From contig NZ_DLHN01000006.1 in the NCBI RefSeq assembly GCF_002483235.1, forward strand, positions 62,001-126,000: DNA of 64,000 bases, read 5' to 3'. The translations under genes were made by a program, and so were the position numbers. This document shows positions 8,461 through 17,588 of this stretch, piece after piece (position 1 is the first letter of the stretch; each line of letters begins with the position of its first letter). The DNA comes from Pedobacter glucosidilyticus (lineage in GTDB: Bacteria; Bacteroidota; Bacteroidia; Sphingobacteriales; Sphingobacteriaceae). The notes beneath the pieces are model-generated. The model was not told the origin of the DNA and made no database searches. It saw only the letters and a list, made by a program, of their open reading frames with translations.

Positions 8461-9534
8461 ATGCATTCCATTAAAAGCTATGCTGTTTTTACGGCAAAGG
8501 CTAAACTAGAGAAACCCATAGCAGATGCTACCCATACTTTAACAGAGATTTCTTTTATCGTTTTACGTATCAGGCTTAAAAATGGTGTCATTGGTGAATC
8601 TTATCTGTTAAGTTTTCAATACAACCCTCAAGCTATTGTTGGGGCTATAAAAGATGCCGGAGAATTGCTTATTGGCGAGGAGGTTTATGATACTGTAAAG
8701 GTTTTCGATAAACTTAACCATGCCAATGAATATTTTGGTATGGAGGGCTTAAACAGATGGGCACAGGGTGCTTTTAATATTGCCATGTGGGATGCTTGGG
8801 CTAAGATATTGGGGCAGCCTGTTTGGAAAGTTTTAGGCGCATCAAAAAGACAAATTCCTATTTATGGTAGTGGCGGTTGGATTTCTTATACGCCAGATGA
8901 GCTGATTGATGAAGTTACTCAATATAAAAATAGAGGATTTAAAGCAGTTAAAATAAAGGTAGGTAAACCAGATTGGAAAGAAGATTTAGAACGCTTAAGA
9001 TTGGTTAGAGAAGCTGTTGGGAATGAAATCAATATCATGATGGATGCTAACCAAGGAATGAATGTGGCTAATGCTTTACAACTCGCTCAAGCCGCCAAAA
9101 GCTTGCATATCAATTGGTTTGAAGAGCCTATTTTACATGATGATTATCAAGGTTTTGAGTTGTTGAGAAACCAAGCAGGTATATCTATTGCCATGGGTGA
9201 GCGTGAATATTCTTTAACCCCTTTAAGAGAGCTTTTACAAAGAAATGCTATTGATATTTGGCAGCCCGATATTTTAAGATTAGGCGGGGTAGAAGCCTGG
9301 AGAAATAGCGCTGCACTTGCAGCAAGTTTTAATGTACGTGTTTTACCACATTACTATAAAGATTACGATATCCCTTTGCTATGTACCATTTCTAATGGTG
9401 CTGGTGCCGAGTCTTTTGATTGGATAGATACGCTTATTGATCATCCTCTGGAAATAAAAGACGGTATGGCAACACCTCATCAAACACCGGGCTGGGGCTT
9501 TAAATTTAAAGACGAATACTTAAGACAGGTATAA
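8461..9534 (+). CDS. Mandelate racemase/muconate lactonizing enzyme family protein (enolase superfamily)
   Basis: A 357-residue cytosolic TIM-barrel enzyme of the enolase superfamily, which abstracts the alpha-proton of a carboxylate using Mg2+. Visible residues are the KxK pair K164/K166 (VKIKVGKP), metal ligands D195 (MMDANQG), E221 (FEEPI) and E247 (MGEREY), QPD at 268-270 and H297 (LPHYYKD) as possible second base or acid. Most relatives in sugar operons are sugar-acid dehydratases, which would fit conversion of an aldonate to a 2-keto-3-deoxy acid, but the substrate cannot be read here. It sits between GH78 and GH2 genes with gaps of 7 and 10 bp. Confidence 0.85.
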   Translation: MHSIKSYAVFTAKAKLEKPIADATHTLTEISFIVLRIRLKNGVIGESYLLSFQYNPQAIVGAIKDAGELLIGEEVYDTVKVFDKLNHANEYFGMEGLNRWAQGAFNIAMWDAWAKILGQPVWKVLGASKRQIPIYGSGGWISYTPDELIDEVTQYKNRGFKAVKIKVGKPDWKEDLERLRLVREAVGNEINIMMDANQGMNVANALQLAQAAKSLHINWFEEPILHDDYQGFELLRNQAGISIAMGEREYSLTPLRELLQRNAIDIWQPDILRLGGVEAWRNSAALAASFNVRVLPHYYKDYDIPLLCTISNGAGAESFDWIDTLIDHPLEIKDGMATPHQTPGWGFKFKDEYLRQV

Positions 9535-9544
9535 AAAATCTTAT

Positions 9545-12500
9545 ATGAATGATCAAAAACATAAATTTAACATACCTCATCCATGTATGAAGCGAGTTTC
9601 TTTAGCTTTAGTTTTGTTTGCTCTTGCTTTTTGCCAAGCGCAAGCACAAACAGTTGATGGTTTGCCAGCCACAGTACCGCCTGTACCAAGTATTTTTAAT
9701 GCCGAACCTTGGGAACAGCCAGAAATTACCAGTATCAACCGTGATGCTGCTAGAGCTACCGCTTATTCTTATGCCAGCGAAGCCGATGCTTTGGAAGGTA
9801 AGAGAGAGAAATCTAGAATGTTACTGCTTAATGGCGAATGGGATTTTAAATTTGCTTTTAAACCCACCGATGCTCCTCAGGATTTTTATAAACAAAGGGT
9901 GCAAAATTGGGATAAAATAGAAGTTCCATCCAATTGGGAATTAAAAGGTTATGATATCCCGATTTATAAAAGTGCGGTATATCCGTTTCGTCCGGTAGAC
10001 CCGCCACGTGTACCTAGAGATTACAATGCTGTTGGCTCTTTTCAAAAAACTTTTACTTTGCCACAAAACTGGCAAGACATGAATATCACCCTGCATTTTG
10101 GTGGGGTAAGTTCGGCTTTTAAAGTTTGGCTAAACGGTAAATTTTTAGGTTATGCAGAGGATAGTTGCTTACCATCAGAATTTAACGCCACACCTTATTT
10201 GAAAAGTGGCGAAAATATCATTTCTGTTCAAGTTATTCGCTGGAGCGATGGCGCTTATCTGGAAGACCAAGACCATTGGAGAATGAGTGGTATACAACGT
10301 GAAGTGATGTTATTGGCAGAACCTAAAATCCGTATTGCCGATTTTCATTATCAAGTTAAACTGGATAAAAATTATCAGGATGCAAAATTTAGCTTAAGAC
10401 CACGTTTAGATAATTTTACCGGTGTTGCCCCGGATGGTTACATCCTCAAAGCACAGCTTTACAATCAGCAAAAGCAGCCTGTGTTTCATAAAGCTTTAGA
10501 ACGTAGTGCAGAGTCTATCATTAACGAGGCTTACCCACGTTTAGATAATGTGAAATTTGGCTTATTAGAAGCAGAAGTTAAAAATCCCTTAAAATGGAGC
10601 GATGAAACGCCAAATTTATACACCCTTGTTATTTCTTTGCTTGATAAAAATGGCAAACTCTTAGAAGCTAAAAGCTGTAAAGTAGGTTTCAGAAGTGTAG
10701 AGTTTTCTAAAACCAATAGTAAATTACTCATTAATGGTAAAGAAACCTTGTTGTATGGGGTAAATCGCCATGATCATGATCCAAGAAGGGGTAAAGCGCT
10801 TACGCGTGAGGATATTAAAAGAGATGTACAGCAACTGAAGCAATTCAACTTTAACGCCATCAGAACAAGCCATTATCCAAACGACCCTTATTTTTATGAG
10901 TTATGTGATGAATATGGTATTTTAGTGATGGATGAAGCCAATTACGAAACTCATGGTTTGGGAGGTAAATTGGCTAATGACCAAGCTTGGGTGGCTGCAC
11001 ATTTAGAGCGTGTTACCAGAATGGCTTACCGCGATAAAAATCATCCTTCAATCATTATGTGGAGCTTAGGAAATGAAGCTGGGAGAGGCCCAAGTACCGC
11101 TGCTATGGCCGCTTGGTTGCATGATTTTGACATTACCAGGCCAGTGCATTACGAGCCAGCTATGGGAAGCCATGCAGAGGAGGGTTACGTAGAACTTGGT
11201 GATCCGCGTTATCCTAAAACTAACGACCATTCGCACCGTTTGCAAAACCCCGTAGACCAATATTATGTAGATATGGTGAGCAGGTTTTACCCTGGAGTTT
11301 ATACGCCAGAGCTTTTGCTTAATCAGCAAAACGGAGACAAAAGACCAATTCTTTTTGTAGAATACTCGCACTCTATGGGCAATTCTACAGGCAATATGAA
11401 AGAGTTTTGGGACATCTTTAGAAGTCACCCACGTTTAATAGGTGGTTTTATCTGGGATTATAAAGACCAAGGCTTATATAAAAAAGATTCTACAGGAGTT
11501 GAATTTTTAGCTTATGGCGGAGATTTTGGTGAGAAAAGTCATAGTGGAAACTTCAGTTTAAACGGCATTGTTGATGCTACCGGAAGACCAAAAGCCGCTA
11601 TTTATGAATGTAAAAGAATTTACCAGCCTGTAGAAACAACTTTAATAGATACAAAAAAAGGTGTTTTAAAAGTCCAAAATCGCCATGCTAGTAAATCATT
11701 AGCAGATTATAGCATTCATCTTATCATCAGAGAAGATGGCGAAATCATTACGAATAAGCTTTTGCCAAGTTTGAATCTGGAAGCAGGTAAAGAAACAGAA
11801 ATCAACATTTCTAAATATTTACCAAGTTTTAAAGCAGGTAGCGAGTATTTAGCTGATATACATTTCACCCTTACTAAAGATGAGATTTGGGCAAAAAAAG
11901 GTCATGAAATAGCTAATAACCAGTTTGCTTTAACAGGATTGGCCGAGCATAGAATGTATAAGCGTAACTATGCTAACATCACTGTTGAAGAAAACTCACA
12001 AGAGTTCCAGCTGAAAGGTAAAACGTTCACAGCTAAATTCAATAAGACTAATGGCGCTTTAGTTTCTTATGTAATGGCAGGGAAGGAGCAAGTTTTCCAA
12101 CCTTTACTGCCAGATTTCACTCGCCCTCAAACAGATAACGACCGTCGCGGTTGGAAACCAACAAAAAAACTTAAACCTTGGTACGAGAGTGAAATTAAAT
12201 TAATAGCTACCAGTTTAGATCAAACAGTAAGTAATATCATCAAAATAAAAAGTACCTATAGCTTAATTCAGGATAGCGCAAAAGTAAACGTTTTATACAG
12301 CATCAATGGAGATGGTGTTATTAAAGTAGATTATGCTTTAGAAGCGCATCCGGCACTGCCTAACATCCCAAAAATTGGTATGCAAACGGCAACCGCTCGT
12401 GATTATAGCCAAATCAAATGGTATGGCCGTGGCGAGCTAGAAAATTATGTAGATAGGCGCTACGGTTTTGATGCAGCCATTTACAGTCAACCCTTAACTC

Positions 12501-12877
12501 AATTTATGGAGCCTTATGTATATCCGCAAGAAAACGGTAACAGGACTGATGTACGTTGGATGTTCCTCAATAACAATAAAGGGCAAGGTTTAATGGTGGT
12601 AGCCGATAGTTTATTGAGCATGAGCGCTTGGCCTTTTACAGAGAAAAACATATCAGAAACTAAACATTGGCATAAGTTAAAAGACGCTGGTTTTATTACC
12701 CTAAATATAGATTTGATACAAATGGGCGTTGGCGGAAATGATACCTGGTCTGATGTTTCTCAGCCTTTAGCGCAATATCAAAACAAGGCTAAAAACTATC
12801 AATACAGCTTTTATTTATATCCAACAATAGCATTAAAAGAAAAAGAAGGTGCATTGGCTAAAAAGTTGATTTTTTAG
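9545..12877 (+). CDS. GH2 beta-galactosidase, LacZ-type
   Basis: An 1110-residue exported GH2 enzyme that hydrolyses terminal beta-galactosides. If translation starts at the second Met (9587) the product begins with a clean signal peptide (MKRVSLALVLFALAFCQAQA); the ATG at 9545 adds 14 residues, and I keep the longer form. Domains in order are sugar-binding (about 90-260), Ig-like (260-385), TIM barrel (390-690) and a C-terminal beta-galactosidase small domain (about 830-1110). The acid/base is E511 in SLGNEAGRGP and the nucleophile E606 in FVEYSHSMGN. With GH78 next door it probably strips side sugars from a plant glycoside or pectin fragment. Confidence 0.92.
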   Translation: MNDQKHKFNIPHPCMKRVSLALVLFALAFCQAQAQTVDGLPATVPPVPSIFNAEPWEQPEITSINRDAARATAYSYASEADALEGKREKSRMLLLNGEWDFKFAFKPTDAPQDFYKQRVQNWDKIEVPSNWELKGYDIPIYKSAVYPFRPVDPPRVPRDYNAVGSFQKTFTLPQNWQDMNITLHFGGVSSAFKVWLNGKFLGYAEDSCLPSEFNATPYLKSGENIISVQVIRWSDGAYLEDQDHWRMSGIQREVMLLAEPKIRIADFHYQVKLDKNYQDAKFSLRPRLDNFTGVAPDGYILKAQLYNQQKQPVFHKALERSAESIINEAYPRLDNVKFGLLEAEVKNPLKWSDETPNLYTLVISLLDKNGKLLEAKSCKVGFRSVEFSKTNSKLLINGKETLLYGVNRHDHDPRRGKALTREDIKRDVQQLKQFNFNAIRTSHYPNDPYFYELCDEYGILVMDEANYETHGLGGKLANDQAWVAAHLERVTRMAYRDKNHPSIIMWSLGNEAGRGPSTAAMAAWLHDFDITRPVHYEPAMGSHAEEGYVELGDPRYPKTNDHSHRLQNPVDQYYVDMVSRFYPGVYTPELLLNQQNGDKRPILFVEYSHSMGNSTGNMKEFWDIFRSHPRLIGGFIWDYKDQGLYKKDSTGVEFLAYGGDFGEKSHSGNFSLNGIVDATGRPKAAIYECKRIYQPVETTLIDTKKGVLKVQNRHASKSLADYSIHLIIREDGEIITNKLLPSLNLEAGKETEINISKYLPSFKAGSEYLADIHFTLTKDEIWAKKGHEIANNQFALTGLAEHRMYKRNYANITVEENSQEFQLKGKTFTAKFNKTNGALVSYVMAGKEQVFQPLLPDFTRPQTDNDRRGWKPTKKLKPWYESEIKLIATSLDQTVSNIIKIKSTYSLIQDSAKVNVLYSINGDGVIKVDYALEAHPALPNIPKIGMQTATARDYSQIKWYGRGELENYVDRRYGFDAAIYSQPLTQFMEPYVYPQENGNRTDVRWMFLNNNKGQGLMVVADSLLSMSAWPFTEKNISETKHWHKLKDAGFITLNIDLIQMGVGGNDTWSDVSQPLAQYQNKAKNYQYSFYLYPTIALKEKEGALAKKLIF

Positions 12878-12905
12878 TTAAGCCCAAAGAAATAGTAGAA
12901 ATAAC

Positions 12906-14066
12906 ATGTCCACAAAGAAAATATTAAAAGGAATAACTTGGAATCATAGCAGAGGCTTTACCTCTGTGGTAGCAACGGCACAACGTTTTACAGAGCTTTA
13001 CCCAGAGGTAGATATCATCTGGGAAAAACGTTCTTTACAGCAGTTTGCAGATATGTCTATCCAGCAATTAGCAGAAAAATACGATTTATTGGTGATTGAT
13101 CATCCTTGGGCGGGTTTTGCTGCCGGTACAAAATCTATCCTTCCTTTAGATGAGTATCTGCCTGCTGCTTTTATCAAAGACCAAGAAGAAAACTCGGTTG
13201 GCCGCTCTCATGAAAGTTATAATTTTAATAATAACCAATGGGCTTTAGCCATTGATGCGGCAACGCCAGTGGCATCAAGCAGGCTAGATTTATTGGCGCA
13301 ACAAGGTTTAAGTTTACCTAAAACTTTTGATGATGTTTTGGCTTTAGCCGATAAAGGTTTGGTAGCTTGTGCACTTATCCCAATTGATGTTTTAATGGCT
13401 TTTTATGGTTTTTGTGCCACCTTGGGCGAAAATCCATGCTTGCAGGATGATGTTGTCATCAGTCCAAAAACAGGTATTAAAGCCTTACAATTATTTAAAA
13501 GTTTAAGCGATAGGATAGACCGTTCTTTCTTTGATAAAAACCCTATTCAGGTTTACGAAACAATGGTAAATACCAACCAAATAGCTTATTGTCCTTTTGC
13601 TTATGGCTATTCTAACTATGCTAGAAATGGCTATGCAGCCAACTTACTGCATTTTCATGATACGGTTGAGGTAGAAAATTTTGGTCACTTAATTACTTCT
13701 TTAGGCGGTACAGGCTTGGCAGTTTCATCCTCATCTAAATACATTCAAGAAGCGGTTAAATATGCCGAGTTTACCGCTCAACCTCATACACAGGAATTCT
13801 TGTTTTTTGATAACGGAGGGCAGCCAGGACATTTAAAAGCGTGGGAAAGTGAGCATACCAATGCTGTATCTCATCAATATTTCAAAAATACCTTGCCAAC
13901 CTTACAAAGGGCTTATTTAAGGCCACGTTATCAAGGGCACATGTATTTTCAAGACCATGCAGGAGATATTGTAAGAGATTATTTGCTAAAAGGCGGAGAT
14001 GAAAATGCTGTTCTAGAGGCTTTAAATCAATTGTATATCCAATCTAAAAATCTGGAAACGGCTTAA
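12906..14066 (+). CDS. Solute-binding-protein-fold protein without signal peptide (SBP1)
   Basis: A 386-residue protein that looks like family 1 sugar-type extracellular solute-binding proteins. Typical blocks are ATAQRFTELYPEVDIIWEKR (22-41), the YDLLVIDHPW strand and the PKTFDDVLALADKG segment that follows the domain crossover. It starts MSTKKILKGITWNHSRG with no hydrophobic leader or lipobox, and no ABC permease or ATPase lies nearby. It ends 1 bp before the first CoA-transferase gene. A cytosolic location is inferred from the missing signal. Possible roles are substrate delivery or sequestration for the CoA-transferases or a novel catalytic function. Fold confident, job unknown. Confidence 0.75.
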   Translation: MSTKKILKGITWNHSRGFTSVVATAQRFTELYPEVDIIWEKRSLQQFADMSIQQLAEKYDLLVIDHPWAGFAAGTKSILPLDEYLPAAFIKDQEENSVGRSHESYNFNNNQWALAIDAATPVASSRLDLLAQQGLSLPKTFDDVLALADKGLVACALIPIDVLMAFYGFCATLGENPCLQDDVVISPKTGIKALQLFKSLSDRIDRSFFDKNPIQVYETMVNTNQIAYCPFAYGYSNYARNGYAANLLHFHDTVEVENFGHLITSLGGTGLAVSSSSKYIQEAVKYAEFTAQPHTQEFLFFDNGGQPGHLKAWESEHTNAVSHQYFKNTLPTLQRAYLRPRYQGHMYFQDHAGDIVRDYLLKGGDENAVLEALNQLYIQSKNLETA

Positions 14067-14067
14067 T

Positions 14068-15210
14068 ATGAAACCATTAGAGGGATTATTGGTGTTAGAA
14101 TTTGCTCAGTTTATGGCCGCACCTTCAGCAGGTTTAAAACTGGCCGATTTAGGTGCTCGGGTTATCAAAATAGAACGCCCTGTGAAAGGAGAGGCGGGAA
14201 GGCAAATTGCTATTAAAAACTTGTTTATTGATGGTGATAGCTTGGTTTTTCATACCATTAACCGCAATAAAGAGTCTTACGCTGCCGATTTAAAAAATCC
14301 TGAAGATTTAGAACGTATCAAAAAGCTTATCCAAAAGGCTGATATCATCACCCATAATTTTCGTCCGGGTGTAATGGAAAAAATAGGATTAGCTTATGAG
14401 CAGGTAAAAAAGCTTAATCCTAAAGTTATTTACGCTATTGTAACAGGTTACGGAAATAAAGGTCCTTGGGCCAATAAGCCGGGACAAGATTTACTAATAC
14501 AGTCTTTATCGGGTTTAACCTGGCTATCTGGTACTAAACAAAAAGGCCCTGTTCCTTTTGGTTTGGCCGTTGCCGATATGGTTTGCGGCGCTCATCTCTG
14601 TCAAGGGATTTTGGCGGCTTTAATCAGGAGAGCTAAAACCCAAACAGGTGCTTTGGTAGAGGTAAGTTTAATGGAATCTATCCTAGATGTACAGTTTGAA
14701 GTTTTAACAAGTTATTTAAATGATGGAGGTAAACTACCTGATAGAAGCTTAGTTAAAGGTAACGGACATGCCTATTTAAGCGCTCCTTACGGGATTTACC
14801 AAACGGCCGATAGCTACATCACTTTAGCTATGGGTAATTTAATTCATCTTGGTGAGGTTTTAGATGTAGATTTATCTGCCTACAGCAACAAAGCCGACTG
14901 GTTTAGCAAGAGAGATGAGATCAACACCTTAATTGCTCAGCAGCTTATTAAAAAAGAAACCGATACTTGGATTTTTATCCTAGAAGAGCAAAAAATATGG
15001 TGTTCAAGAGTTTATAATTATCAGGAAATTTTAAACCACGAAGCTTACAAGATTCTGGATATGCAACAGCAGCTTAACCTGCCTGATGGTACACAGCTTA
15101 CCAGCACAAGAAGTCCCATCCAAATCAATCGTCAGAAACTATTTTCAGCAAAAGCAGCACCTAAAGCAGGGGCGCATACGGTAGCTATCAATCAGGAATT
15201 TAACTTATGA
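14068..15210 (+). CDS. CaiB/BaiF class III CoA-transferase, first copy
   Basis: A 380-residue member of the formyl-CoA transferase/CaiB family, which moves CoA between carboxylates. N-terminal LEFAQFMAAPSAGLKLADLG (10-29) and RVIKIERP are family hallmarks, with HNFRPGVMEKIGL at 96-108. D170 in LAVADMVCG aligns with the catalytic Asp169 of formyl-CoA transferase, which forms the acyl anhydride. It starts 1 bp after SBP1, and its stop overlaps the start of the second copy by 4 bp (ATGA). The overlap suggests equimolar translation, so a heteromer is possible. The acid substrate is unknown; a sugar-derived or aromatic acid is a guess from context. Confidence 0.88.
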   Translation: MKPLEGLLVLEFAQFMAAPSAGLKLADLGARVIKIERPVKGEAGRQIAIKNLFIDGDSLVFHTINRNKESYAADLKNPEDLERIKKLIQKADIITHNFRPGVMEKIGLAYEQVKKLNPKVIYAIVTGYGNKGPWANKPGQDLLIQSLSGLTWLSGTKQKGPVPFGLAVADMVCGAHLCQGILAALIRRAKTQTGALVEVSLMESILDVQFEVLTSYLNDGGKLPDRSLVKGNGHAYLSAPYGIYQTADSYITLAMGNLIHLGEVLDVDLSAYSNKADWFSKRDEINTLIAQQLIKKETDTWIFILEEQKIWCSRVYNYQEILNHEAYKILDMQQQLNLPDGTQLTSTRSPIQINRQKLFSAKAAPKAGAHTVAINQEFNL

Positions 15211-16352
15211 TGCCTTTAAAAGATTATTTAGTTGTAGACTTTAGTCAGTTTCTTTCTGGTCCATCGGCGAGCTTACGCTTGGCTGATTTAGGCGCTAGGG
15301 TTATCAAAATAGAACGACCAGAAACAGGTGATATTTGTAGGCATTTATACACTTCTAACGTTATTTTAAACGGAGAGTCTTCTGTTTTTCATGCTATTAA
15401 CAGAAACAAAGAAAGCTTTGCTGTAGATATTAAAGATGAAAAAGACCGCGAGTGGATTTGGAAATTAATACGCAAAGCTGATGTAGTGATGCATAATTTC
15501 AGACCCGGTGTTATGGAAAGATTGGGTTTTGATTATGAAAGTGTGAAAGCCCAAAATCCGCAAGTAATTTATGGTGAAATATCTGGTTATGGTACTGATG
15601 GTATTTGGCGAGGTAACCCGGGGCAAGATTTACTCTTACAATCTTTAAGCGGTTTAACTTGGTTAAGTGGCGATGCCGATGATGGCCCCGTTCCCATGGG
15701 TTTATCCATCATTGATATGCTGGCTGGGGCAAACTTAGCGAATGGTTTATTGGCTTGTTTGGTAAAAAAGGCTATCAGCGGTGTAGGGGCTTTGGTCCAA
15801 GTAAGTATGTTAGAAACTGCTTTCGATTTTCAGTTTGAAGCCATCACTACGTTTAATAGAGATGGTGGTGAATTACCCCAAAGAACCGCTAGCAACAATG
15901 CTCATGCTTATTTAGGAGCTCCTTACGGGATATATCAAACCCAAAATGGTTGGTTGGCCTTGGCGATGGGGCAAATACCCGTTTTGGGAAATTTATTAGG
16001 TTGTGATGCCTTATTAGCCTATCAAGAAACTGCCGAAGCTTTTGATAAAAGAGATGAAATAAAGGCTGTTTTGGCTGCGCATCTCAAGACCAATACAACA
16101 GAAAAATGGCTATCCCTACTAGAACCAGCAGATATTTGGTGTGCTGATGTTTTAACTTGGGATAGGTTGATGGCGCATGATGGTTTTAAAGCTTTAGAGA
16201 TGCTGCAAGAAGTTACCATGTTAGATGGCTTCTCTTATAAAACCACACGTTGCCCTATTCGTATTGATGGCGAGCTATTAACTTCATCTAAAGCTTCTCC
16301 TGCATTAGGTCAAGATAATGTAAAGATTATAAAGGAGTTATCTGATGAGTAA
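15207..16352 (+). CDS. CaiB/BaiF class III CoA-transferase, second copy
   Basis: A 381-residue paralogue of the preceding gene with the same block order: VDFSQFLSGPSASLRLADLG (10-29), RVIKIERP, HNFRPGVMERLGF (96-108) and SLSGLTWLSG (146-155). D170 in LSIIDMLAG is in the catalytic Asp position, so both copies look active. It overlaps the first copy by 4 bp and the following SBP2 gene by 8 bp. In known systems paired class III CoA-transferase genes can encode a two-subunit enzyme or two enzymes of different acceptor use. Which holds here cannot be told from sequence alone. Confidence 0.88.
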   Translation: MMPLKDYLVVDFSQFLSGPSASLRLADLGARVIKIERPETGDICRHLYTSNVILNGESSVFHAINRNKESFAVDIKDEKDREWIWKLIRKADVVMHNFRPGVMERLGFDYESVKAQNPQVIYGEISGYGTDGIWRGNPGQDLLLQSLSGLTWLSGDADDGPVPMGLSIIDMLAGANLANGLLACLVKKAISGVGALVQVSMLETAFDFQFEAITTFNRDGGELPQRTASNNAHAYLGAPYGIYQTQNGWLALAMGQIPVLGNLLGCDALLAYQETAEAFDKRDEIKAVLAAHLKTNTTEKWLSLLEPADIWCADVLTWDRLMAHDGFKALEMLQEVTMLDGFSYKTTRCPIRIDGELLTSSKASPALGQDNVKIIKELSDE

Positions 16353-17559
16353 ATTTAGGTTTGCGGTAAGAAAGTTCGATCCTTTTGAGCGCAGTATGCA
16401 AAAGATTTGGGAAAGCTTTTGTGTAGAAACAGGCTGTAAATTAGAGGTCGAGTTTATCGCAATGGATTTACCCGATTTGCATCATGAATTAATTACCAAT
16501 AAGGGACTAAAAAATGGAAAATGGGATGCTGCCCATTTAGTAACCGATTGGATATTAGAAGCCTATCATGATGATGCCGTTACGGATATAAAGCCTGTGT
16601 TAAATCAACAAGAGCTAGATGCTTGGAGTAATTCTTTATTAGCACTTCAACAATTTGATGGTAAGCTCTTGGGTTTACCTTTTCATGATGGTCCTCAGTG
16701 CTTAATCTACCGTAAAGATTTATTTGAATCTCTAGAAGAACAGCAAAAGTTTAAAAGCTTATATGGCAAAGATTTAAAAGTACCAGTTAGCTGGGACGAC
16801 TTTATAGAAGTAGCGGAGTTTTTCCAAAGACCTGAGGATAATTTATATGGTACTGTGGTAGCTGCTTTCCCTGATGGGCATAATACCGTTTTTGATTTCT
16901 GTTTGCAGTTATGGAGCAGAGGCGGAGCATTGCTTGATGCTGATCGAAATATCCAGATCAATACGCCAGAAGCCGCTGCAGGCTTAAATTTTTATAGAGA
17001 ATTATTAAAAAACGAGAAGGCTATTCATCCACAATCAGCTCATTATGAATCGGTACAAGCGGGTGAAGCTTTTGCCCGTGGAGAGGTTGCTATGATGGTG
17101 AATTGGTTTGGCTTTGCTGCTGTTTGCGAAGTTTCAGAAAGCTCAAAAGTTAAAGGCAAAGTTGATGTTACAGGCTTACCAAAAGCAGGCGACGGAGAAG
17201 CTTGTTCTTTAAATGTATATTGGATGTATGTAGTAGGCGCTGGAAGTCAAAAACAAGATATAGCATTGTCTTTTGTGAAGTATGCTACACAAGCCCAACA
17301 AGATAAATTACTTACGCTAGAAGGTGGTATAGGTTGTAGAAAATCTACTTGGCAAGATACAGATATTAATCATATCATCCCTTATTACCATAAGTTAGAA
17401 ACCTTGCATACACACGCTAAAACATTGCCACAAAGCAAACATTGGTCTGCCATTGCAAGCCTTATAGATGAGTTGGTTATGAAAGCATGTTCAACTGATG
17501 ATGTAGGTGATTTGCTAAAATATGCTCAGTATAAAATAAATAATTTCAATACTTTATAG
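16345..17559 (+). CDS. Solute-binding-protein-fold protein without signal peptide (SBP2)
   Basis: A 404-residue second SBP-fold protein, beginning MSKFRFAVRKFDPFERSM with no export signal. It carries the usual sugar-SBP features: QFDGKLLGLPFHDGP around 107-121, LIYRKDLFE, then VPVSWDDFIEVAEFF and a long C-terminal lobe with AFARGEVAMMVNWFG. It overlaps the second CoA-transferase by 8 bp, so translation is likely coupled. Together with SBP1 it brackets the transferase pair symmetrically. No permease or ATPase is present. Similar to SBP1 only at fold level by eye. Assigned as probably cytosolic; its ligand is unknown. Confidence 0.75.
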   Translation: MSKFRFAVRKFDPFERSMQKIWESFCVETGCKLEVEFIAMDLPDLHHELITNKGLKNGKWDAAHLVTDWILEAYHDDAVTDIKPVLNQQELDAWSNSLLALQQFDGKLLGLPFHDGPQCLIYRKDLFESLEEQQKFKSLYGKDLKVPVSWDDFIEVAEFFQRPEDNLYGTVVAAFPDGHNTVFDFCLQLWSRGGALLDADRNIQINTPEAAAGLNFYRELLKNEKAIHPQSAHYESVQAGEAFARGEVAMMVNWFGFAAVCEVSESSKVKGKVDVTGLPKAGDGEACSLNVYWMYVVGAGSQKQDIALSFVKYATQAQQDKLLTLEGGIGCRKSTWQDTDINHIIPYYHKLETLHTHAKTLPQSKHWSAIASLIDELVMKACSTDDVGDLLKYAQYKINNFNTL

Positions 17560-17588
17560 TATTTGATTAAATAAAATATTTAATAATT

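Noticed and set aside
9618..9920. 100-residue frame inside the GH2 gene start region
   Set aside because: Out-of-frame shadow of the beta-galactosidase, with unlikely composition.
11066..11428. Minus-strand 120-residue frame in the GH2 barrel region
   Set aside because: Complementary shadow of the conserved catalytic region.
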